Below, one piece after another: positions 1-5,530 of a stretch of DNA of 5,530 bases. The translations under genes and the position numbers were made by a program. The stretch's first letter is position 1. Each line of letters starts with the position of its first letter. The stretch spans positions 1-5,530 of the forward strand of contig SKHV01000115.1 of the NCBI GenBank assembly GCA_007116765.1. The letters run 5' to 3'. The stretch is from Prolixibacteraceae bacterium. Its GTDB lineage: Bacteria; Bacteroidota; Bacteroidia; Bacteroidales; Prolixibacteraceae. The notes beneath the pieces were generated by a model that searched no databases, was not told the DNA's origin, and saw nothing but the letters and a program-made list of their open reading frames with translations.

Positions 1-1
1 C

Positions 2-1681
2 TTTAAAACCTTTGGTTTTGCCGGAGGACGGCAAGATATATGGCACCCCGAGAAGGATATTTATTGGGGCTCGGAAAAAGAATGGCTCGATAAAACCCGC
101 TATTCCGACAAATCGGACGAAGAAACGCTTGAAAACCCATTGGCGGCAGTTCAAATGGGTTTAATTTATGTAAATCCTGAAGGTGTTGACGGAAAACCCG
201 ACCCGCTAAAAACTGCACAAGCCATGCGGGTAACGTTTAAACGTATGGCAATGAACGATGAAGAAACCGTAGCCCTGACCGCAGGTGGCCACACCGTGGG
301 GAAAACGCACGGTAATGGCGATGCAACAGTTTTAGGTCCTGACCCCGAAAGCGCCCCTGTGGAAGAACAAGGTTTAGGATGGAAAAACCCTCAGGGCAAA
401 GGTCATTCCGAAAACACCGTTAGCAGTGGCTTGGAAGGTGCATGGACAACATACCCCGATAAGTGGAACAATACTTATTTCTACCTGCTTTTCACCTACG
501 ACTGGGAAGTGCGGAATAGTCCGGCCGGTGCTAAACAATGGGAGCCGGTCAACATTAAAGAGGAAGACAAACCTTTTGATGCCCATGTGCCGGGTGTACG
601 CCGAAACCCGATGATGACCGATGCCGACATGGCTTTGAAAGTAGATCCGGAATATCGTAAAATTGCAGAGCGTTTTTATAACGACCCTGAATATTTTGCA
701 GAGGTATTTGCCCGTGCATGGTTTAAATTAACCCACCGCGATCTTGGGCCTAAGAGCCGCTACCTGGGACCCGATGTGCCCAAAGAAGATTTAATCTGGC
801 AAGACCCAATCCCGGCGGTAGATTATACGCTTTCAGAATCGGAAATTGAAGAACTGAAAATTAAACTGCTGAATTGTGGTTTGAGCCAAAGCGAACTCAT
901 TAATACGGCCTGGGACAGTGCCCGAACCTTCAGATACTCCGACTACAGGGGCGGGGCTAATGGAGCAAGAATAAGGCTTGCACCGCAAAAAGACTGGGAA
1001 GGTAATGAACCTGAACGGCTTCAGAAAGTTTTGAAAAAACTCACCGAAATACAGGCAGGTTTAGACAAAAAAGTGAGTATTGCCGATTTAATTGTTCTGG
1101 GCGGAAGTGCAGCAGTTGAAAAAGCCGCGAAGGATGCCGGAGTAAACATAAAAGTTCCGTTTGCACCCGGCAGGGGCGATGCTACTGACGAAATAACCGA
1201 TGCCGAATCGTTTGAATACCTGGAACCCTTGCACGATGGTTTCCGGAACTGGCAGAAGAAAGAATATGTGGTAGAACCCGAAGAAATGCTTCTTGACCGA
1301 ACACAACTGATGGGCTTAACAGCTCCCGAAATGACAGTGCTGGTCGGAGGTATGCGTGTGTTGGGAACAAACCACGGAGGAAGCAAACATGGCGTATTTA
1401 CCGACAAGCCGGGTGTGCTCTCAAACGATTTCTTTGTGAATCTCACCGATATGAATTATACATGGAAACATGTTGCAGAAAACCTCTACAACATTGTTGA
1501 CAAGAAAACTAAACAGACAAAATGGACAGCAACCCGGGTCGATTTGGTTTTTGGTTCTAATTCAGTGTTAAGGGCTTATGCCGAGCTTTATGCACAGGAC
1601 GACAACAAAGAAAAATTTGTTCGCGATTTTGTAAACGCATGGGTTAAAGTAATGAATGCCGATCGCTTCGATTTGGAATAA
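2..1681 (+). CDS. katG: Catalase-peroxidase KatG, 5'-truncated by the window edge
   Basis: Haem enzyme that removes hydrogen peroxide by catalase and peroxidase reactions. The frame is open from base 2 and ends at TAA 1679-1681, giving 559 residues. Full KatG is about 720-750, so roughly 180 N-terminal residues, including the distal Arg/Trp/His site, lie upstream. An apparent TTG start at 140 is internal: the preceding codons already read as KatG (FKTFGFAGGRQDIWHPE). Visible by alignment from memory to M. tuberculosis KatG: adduct Tyr (Tyr229) at 167-169 in QMGLIYVNPEG and adduct Met (Met255) at 245-247 in RMAMND; proximal haem ligand His270 at 290-292 in GGHTVGKTHG; Ser315 at 425-427; proximal Trp321 at 443-445; its Asp381 partner at 644-646; and a probable switch Arg418 at 758-760 in SRYLGP. 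Tyr-Met and His-Trp spacings (26 and 51 residues) match exactly. The second, haem-free peroxidase-like domain starts near 825 and is complete to its usual end. No lesion is seen. Confidence 0.97.
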   Translation, partial: FKTFGFAGGRQDIWHPEKDIYWGSEKEWLDKTRYSDKSDEETLENPLAAVQMGLIYVNPEGVDGKPDPLKTAQAMRVTFKRMAMNDEETVALTAGGHTVGKTHGNGDATVLGPDPESAPVEEQGLGWKNPQGKGHSENTVSSGLEGAWTTYPDKWNNTYFYLLFTYDWEVRNSPAGAKQWEPVNIKEEDKPFDAHVPGVRRNPMMTDADMALKVDPEYRKIAERFYNDPEYFAEVFARAWFKLTHRDLGPKSRYLGPDVPKEDLIWQDPIPAVDYTLSESEIEELKIKLLNCGLSQSELINTAWDSARTFRYSDYRGGANGARIRLAPQKDWEGNEPERLQKVLKKLTEIQAGLDKKVSIADLIVLGGSAAVEKAAKDAGVNIKVPFAPGRGDATDEITDAESFEYLEPLHDGFRNWQKKEYVVEPEEMLLDRTQLMGLTAPEMTVLVGGMRVLGTNHGGSKHGVFTDKPGVLSNDFFVNLTDMNYTWKHVAENLYNIVDKKTKQTKWTATRVDLVFGSNSVLRAYAELYAQDDNKEKFVRDFVNAWVKVMNADRFDLE

Positions 1682-1747
1682 ATATAAATTGTGTAAGAAT
1701 ATTTGAACAGATTAGATTATTGAAAAAATCAACAAGAATTGACTTTG

Positions 1748-1780
1748 AGCGGCGTCATGATAATATGGCGCCGCTTTTTT
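1748..1780 (+). terminator. Rho-independent terminator downstream of katG
   Basis: AGCGGCGTCAT (1748-1758) pairs with ATGGCGCCGCT (1765-1775), forming an 11-bp stem with a single G-U pair around the 6-base loop GATAAT. A run of six T (1775-1780) follows, its first T pairing in the stem. The stem lies 66 bases after the katG stop and 138 bases before the next gene. It separates katG transcription from the arabinofuranosidase unit. Read on the opposite strand the stem lacks a comparable T run, so it is directional. Confidence 0.9.
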
Positions 1781-1918
1781 CAGTAAATCATTCTATAATA
1801 ATTGAGTTTGATTATGTCTATTTATCCATATAAATGTTTTTCAGCATGCTTAACTTAAAAACCATTTCGAAGTGATTATATTTTCATACATTTAACAAAA
1901 ATCTTAAAAACACCGGTT

Positions 1919-3901
1919 ATGAATAAATTAATTGCAATTACAGTTAAGGTAAAATTATATTTAATGGCAAGCACAATCGCAATATTATTTGCAGCTACAG
2001 CTTGTGAGCAAATACACGTAGATGAAACCATAAAAGTCGATGTAGCAGCCACAGGCGAACCCATCAATCCATACATTTACGGGCAGTTTATCGAGCACCT
2101 TGGAAAGTGTATTTATGGCGGAATGTGGGCCGAAATGCTCGAAGATCGTAAGTTCTACTATCCAATAAACTTTGAATTCGATCCATGGGGATATGCCGAT
2201 GATCCGCATTGGCAAACCGGCGAGTACAGGTTTTTAAATGCTTCGCCCTGGCAGGTAATTGGCCATGAAAAAACGGTAAGCATGGACAAGCGAAATCCCT
2301 ACACCGGAGAACACTCCCCGATGATTCACTTAAAGGGCGACGGCTCTGCGGGAGGAATCAAGCAAGAAGGAATTGAATTCATAGCAGGGAAAGAATATGA
2401 GGGACATATCGTTTTGAAAGGTGATGCGGGTGCAGAACCAATAGTTGTGCAAATTACTTATGAAGACAACGAAAGCATAGTTGCTGAAATAGCCGGTATT
2501 ACGGGTAATTACGAAACTTACCCCTTTACTTTTATTATGCCATTTTCAGGTGAAAACTGTGCTGTGGAGATTCTCAGCAAGGGTCAGGGCTCATTCAGTA
2601 TAGGCACAATTTCGATAATGCCGGCCGATAATGTTAATGGTTGGCGCTCCGATGTTCTGGCTTTGTTAAAAGAACTCGACTCGCCCATTTACCGCTGGCC
2701 GGGTGGTAATTTTGTAAGCGGATACAATTGGCGCGATGGCATTGGCGAGAGGGATCAACGCCCGCCACGGAAAAACCCTGCATGGAAAGGCGTAGAGCAT
2801 AACGATGTAGGCATGCACGAGTACATGCAATTGATGGAAATGATAGGTTCAGAACCCTTTATTGCCGTGAATACCGGACTAGGCACTGTACAGGAAGTGG
2901 CCGAACAGATAGAATATTGCAGGGGAAGTGTTGATTCGGAATTTGGCCGAAAACGCGCCAAAAATGGTAGCCCCGAACCGTTTGATGTACGCTATTGGGC
3001 AGTGGGCAACGAAATGTATGGCGACTGGCAGTTGGGCAACATGCCTGTTGAAGAATATGTGCTGAAACACAACGAGATGGCCCGGGCTATTTGGAACATT
3101 GACCCCACGGCTCAACTGGTTGCTGTTGGTCATGTTGGTGAGTGGAGCGAAACCATGCTCACCCAAAGCGCCGATTACATGAACCTTTTGAGCGAACATA
3201 TTTACGACCGCGAACTTGAGGATTTGCAGGAACATATTGTACAGATAAGAAATTCCATTAAAAGTGTGGCCGATGCACACCGTGGATACCTCGAAACCAT
3301 TCCCGGGTTAAAAGATAAAAACATCAGGGTTGCCATGGATGAGTGGAACTACTGGTACGGCGATTATATCTATGGCGAACTGGGCGTACAATATCATCAT
3401 AAAGACGGGCTGGGTATTGCCATGGGGCTTCATGAGTTTTTCCGTAACAGCGACATTTATTATATGGCAAATTATGCCCAAACAGTGAATGTAATTGGAG
3501 CCATAAAAACTACCCAAACCGCTTCGGCCTTCGAAACAACAGGGCTGGTGCTCAAGTTGTACCGAAACCAGTTTGGTTCCGTGCCGCTAAATATCGAAAG
3601 TCTGGATCCTAATTTGGACATTGTAGCTGCTCTATCCGATGACAACAGCTATTTGACTATAGCAATAGTGAACATGGATTCAAACCCACGAAACCTGAAA
3701 TTTGATTTGGGCAGCATGGGCACTTCACCACTAGGAGAAGCGTGGCAAATACACCACAGCGATCCTCAGGCGTTCAATACTCCCGGCGAAGAACCTAATG
3801 TGCAAATTGAAGAATTGCCGCTTGATTTTTCAAAAAAAATGGTAACTGTTCCCGGCTTTGCTGTTAAACTGATAAAAGTGGCATTGAAAGTAAATAACTA
3901 A
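1919..3901 (+). CDS. GH51 alpha-L-arabinofuranosidase, predicted lipoprotein
   Basis: Retaining exo-glycosidase releasing terminal alpha-L-arabinofuranose from arabinan, arabinoxylan or arabinogalactan; 660 residues. Residues 1-29 look like a lipoprotein signal peptide: Lys10/Lys12, hydrophobic 13-28, and a lipobox-like ATA-Cys ending at Cys29. This implies membrane anchoring, either periplasmic or at the cell surface. ATG 1919 is preferred over ATG 1964 because the shorter form has no positive charge before the hydrophobic stretch; no clear Shine-Dalgarno site is seen. Domains: N-terminal strand with IYGQFIEHLG (54-62 region); a carbohydrate-binding-like beta insertion at about 75-235, as in the long Bacteroides/plant-type GH51 enzymes; a TIM barrel at about 236-540 with RWPGGNF (259-265); and a C-terminal beta domain at about 555-656. 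Catalytic residues by family motif: acid/base Glu365 in VGNEMYGDW and nucleophile Glu475 in MDEWNYWY. The HIYD motif (His427, Tyr429) lies between them. The length is normal and the gene intact. Substrate preference cannot be read from sequence, and no SusC/D genes adjoin. Confidence 0.94.
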   Translation: MNKLIAITVKVKLYLMASTIAILFAATACEQIHVDETIKVDVAATGEPINPYIYGQFIEHLGKCIYGGMWAEMLEDRKFYYPINFEFDPWGYADDPHWQTGEYRFLNASPWQVIGHEKTVSMDKRNPYTGEHSPMIHLKGDGSAGGIKQEGIEFIAGKEYEGHIVLKGDAGAEPIVVQITYEDNESIVAEIAGITGNYETYPFTFIMPFSGENCAVEILSKGQGSFSIGTISIMPADNVNGWRSDVLALLKELDSPIYRWPGGNFVSGYNWRDGIGERDQRPPRKNPAWKGVEHNDVGMHEYMQLMEMIGSEPFIAVNTGLGTVQEVAEQIEYCRGSVDSEFGRKRAKNGSPEPFDVRYWAVGNEMYGDWQLGNMPVEEYVLKHNEMARAIWNIDPTAQLVAVGHVGEWSETMLTQSADYMNLLSEHIYDRELEDLQEHIVQIRNSIKSVADAHRGYLETIPGLKDKNIRVAMDEWNYWYGDYIYGELGVQYHHKDGLGIAMGLHEFFRNSDIYYMANYAQTVNVIGAIKTTQTASAFETTGLVLKLYRNQFGSVPLNIESLDPNLDIVAALSDDNSYLTIAIVNMDSNPRNLKFDLGSMGTSPLGEAWQIHHSDPQAFNTPGEEPNVQIEELPLDFSKKMVTVPGFAVKLIKVALKVNN

Positions 3902-3932
3902 TACATGTCAATAAGTATTGTAGCTTTAACAT

Positions 3933-3939
3933 AAGGTGA
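3933..3939 (+). promoter_or_regulatory. Shine-Dalgarno-like site for the DUF2254 gene
   Basis: AAGGTGA lies four bases before the ATG at 3944. This supports that start over other candidates and fits the family's usual N-terminus just ahead of the first membrane segment. The other complete start in the window (1919) has no such motif. The short gap 3902-3943 holds no hairpin, so read-through from the arabinofuranosidase gene is plausible. Confidence 0.5.
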
Positions 3940-3943
3940 ACAG

Positions 3944-5266
3944 ATGAAGAAATTACAATATTTATGGGAAGAACTCAATACAAGCTTCTGGTTTGTTCCC
4001 ATACTGATGCTTTTGATAAGCATTGGCTCGGCAATAGGCTTTATTTACTTCGACAGTCAAATACGGTTTTCTCCCGAAGGCATTTTAAAATACCTATTGC
4101 CTGCCAGCGTTGATTCGGCACGCAGTATATTGAGTATTATTGCCGGAGCCATGATTGGTGTTGCCGGAACGGTTTTCTCCATTACACTTGTAGTGCTTAC
4201 ATTAGCATCATCTCAGCTGGGTTCCCGTTTGGTTCGGAATTTTATGTACGATAAACTCAACCAGGTTGTTTTGGGTACCTATGTTTCTTCATTTGTGTAT
4301 TGTCTTATCATTCTTAGTTCACTTAAAGAGAATGAAAGCTTTCATTTTGTGCCGGCCATTTCAGTTCTTGCTGCATTGGTGTAGGCCGTTGCCGGTATTA
4401 TTTTGCTCGTTGTTTTCATACATCATGTTTCCATTAGCATTCAATCCGACAAGGTTATTTCAGATATTTCCGAAGCCATGTCAAAAAGTATAAGGATACT
4501 GTTTCCTGATGAAATTGGACAGTATGATGAAAAGCCGGCTCCGGATATTAAAGCACTGAATAATGAATTTGCTTTTAAACAAAATGTTTTTTGTAACAAA
4601 AGCGGTTATTTACAGTCGATTGATGGCTTGGGCTTGATGAATATTGCAACAGGCAACGACTGTGTTATTGTGTTACATCACCGCCCCGGCGACTTTCTGG
4701 TTGAGGGTATGGTACTTTGCGATATTCTATGTCACGAAGAGTGTAGCGATGTAATTCATAAAGCGATTCAGGATGATTTTATTATCGGAAAAGTACGAAC
4801 GCCTTTACAGGATGCTGAGTATTCCATACATCAGATGGTTGAGGTGGCAGCCCGGGCTTTATCGCCCGGTGTTAACGATCCCTACACGGCAATTGCATGT
4901 ATCGACAACTTGACTTCGGTAATGTGCTACCTTACAGGGGTTAACTTCCCTTCACCCTATCGTTACGACTCGCAAAATTCCCTAAGAATAATTGCCGATA
5001 ATCATACTTTTTCCGGTATGCTCAATGCGGCATTTAATCAAATCAGGCAATATGGAAAGGGCAGTCCTTCGGTAATGATTAGGTTAATGGAGGCAATGAG
5101 CACCATTGCTTCGTTTGTAAGAATACAGGATCAACAAGAAAATATCGTTCAACATGCTGAAATGATTATGCATGCATCAGAAAAATCATTTACAGAGAAA
5201 CATGATCTGGAAGACATACTAGAAAGATTTAAAACCCTTAAAGAGAAATTCGTACAAAATGGATAG
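3944..5266 (+). pseudogene. DUF2254 family membrane protein interrupted by in-frame TAG
   Basis: Predicted inner-membrane protein of the DUF2254 family, whose function is unknown. The single frame from ATG 3944 to TAG 5264-5266 covers 440 codon positions, about the usual family length, but codon 147 (4382-4384) is TAG. Segments: hydrophobic helices at about 15-36, 58-87, 108-127 and 135-159, then a soluble C-terminal domain with the family signature ALSPGVNDPYTA (from residue 305). The stop falls inside the fourth helix, and both flanks continue the same hydrophobic helix in the same frame (AALV before, AVAGIILLVV after). It is therefore one gene with a nonsense codon, not two genes or a frameshift. 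Without read-through the product is 146 residues with no soluble domain. A restart at TTG 4403 or ATG 4478 would give a fragment lacking three or all four helices, and no ribosome site is seen there. It sits 42 bases after the GH51 gene and overlaps the next gene. It may be a recent pseudogene, a sequencing error, or read through; the family call is firm, the functional state is not. Confidence 0.85.
4382..4384 (+). other. Premature amber codon in the DUF2254 reading frame
   Basis: The codons around it read GCA TTG GTG TAG GCC GTT GCC, all in the frame that is open from 3944 to 5266. One base change from TTG (Leu) would restore a hydrophobic helix; TCG, TGG or TAT/TAC are other one-step sources. 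The same gene ends in TAG at 5264, so a general reassignment of TAG in this organism is unlikely. Confidence 0.9.
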
Positions 5267-5530
5267 CAAAAAGTTGCTTGTTATTGGAGGAGATGCTGCC
5301 GGCATGACCGCTGCATCGAAAGTCAGGAGGGAACAGCCTGAGCGTGATATTATTGTGTTTGAACGTGGAAGCCATACCTCTTATGCTGCTTGCGGTATGC
5401 CCTATTACATAGGAGGACAGCTTGAGTCGGAGGAAAATTTGATTGCCCGTAAACCTGAGGTTTTCAGGAAAAAACAGAATATTGATGTGCGAATTCGCCA
5501 CGAAGTGATTGAAATTGACCTTGAAAATAA
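5259..5530 (+). CDS. CoA-disulfide reductase / NADH oxidase-like flavoprotein, 3'-truncated
   Basis: N-terminal 90 residues of a pyridine nucleotide-disulfide oxidoreductase that runs off the right edge; members are about 440-570 residues. Residues 5-35 form the FAD-binding beta-alpha-beta unit: hydrophobic strand LLVIGGDAAGMTAAS (6-20), then IIVFER (31-36), whose glutamate typically binds the FAD ribose. SYAACGMPYYIGG (41-53) carries the single redox cysteine, Cys45 (codon 5391-5393), at the place used by the CoA-disulfide reductase/NADH oxidase/NADH peroxidase subgroup, which has one active-site Cys instead of a CxxxxC pair. These cytosolic enzymes use NAD(P)H to reduce CoA disulfide, polysulfide, oxygen or peroxide. 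The choice among them, and whether a C-terminal rhodanese domain follows, needs the missing part. ATG 5259 overlaps the end of the DUF2254 gene by 8 bases, suggesting translational coupling. This start puts the GGDAAG motif at the normal distance from the N-terminus. Confidence 0.9.
   Translation, partial: MDSKKLLVIGGDAAGMTAASKVRREQPERDIIVFERGSHTSYAACGMPYYIGGQLESEENLIARKPEVFRKKQNIDVRIRHEVIEIDLEN

Noticed and set aside
1021..1446. 141-residue open frame on the minus strand inside katG
   Set aside because: It lies antisense to strongly conserved KatG C-terminal domain coding sequence and its translation shows no recognisable motif. It is a shadow frame.
1877..1884. TATATTTT as a Bacteroidota -7 promoter element (consensus TAnnTTTG) for the GH51 gene; also TGAGTTTG at 1803-1810
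   Set aside because: Each has one mismatch and neither has a TTTG element at the expected distance upstream. In such AT-rich sequence these matches are expected by chance.
1929..1940. Perfect 12-base palindrome TAATTGCAATTA
   Set aside because: It lies within the first codons of the signal peptide in AT-rich sequence with no second copy nearby, so there is no case for an operator.
2879..3280. 133-residue open frame on the minus strand inside the GH51 gene
   Set aside because: It is antisense to the catalytic barrel, resembles no family I know, and has no ribosome site. It is a shadow frame.
4852..4869. Hairpin CCGGGC...GCCCGG inside the DUF2254 gene
   Set aside because: It encodes the conserved ARALSPG motif and has no T run after it, so it is explained by coding constraint.
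4403..5266. Separate gene starting at TTG 4403
   Set aside because: It is in the same frame as 3944-4384 and begins in the middle of a membrane helix that the upstream part starts. It is the second half of the interrupted DUF2254 gene.

Overview
This window looks like chromosomal DNA of a Bacteroidota member. A marine or anaerobic Marinilabiliales/Prolixibacteraceae-like relative is my guess, not shown by the sequence. The reasons are moderate GC, AT-rich leaders mostly lacking Shine-Dalgarno sites, an exported lipoprotein glycosidase, and protein sequences that read like that phylum. All four genes lie on the + strand.

Layout: (1) Positions 1-1681 hold the 3' three-quarters of katG, a bifunctional catalase-peroxidase, cut by the left edge. 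(2) Positions 1682-1918 are a non-coding gap with a strong intrinsic terminator at 1748-1780, which closes the katG transcription unit. (3) Positions 1919-3901 encode a complete family GH51 alpha-L-arabinofuranosidase with a lipoprotein signal peptide. (4) Positions 3944-5266 encode a DUF2254 family membrane protein interrupted by one in-frame TAG at 4382-4384, inside the fourth membrane segment. The rest of the frame is intact and conserved. (5) Positions 5259-5530 are the start of a CoA-disulfide reductase/NADH oxidase-like flavoprotein, which overlaps the DUF2254 gene by 8 bases and runs off the right edge.

The GH51, DUF2254 and flavoprotein genes are closely spaced (42-base gap, then 8-base overlap) with no terminator seen between them, so they may be one transcription unit. 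Functionally they are a mix: peroxide detoxification, arabinose release from plant or algal polysaccharide, an uncharacterised membrane protein, and thiol/NADH redox. No SusC/SusD pair, sugar regulator or other locus hallmark is visible. I see no RNA gene, mobile element, CRISPR array or convincing new system. The main point for follow-up is the amber codon in the DUF2254 gene.
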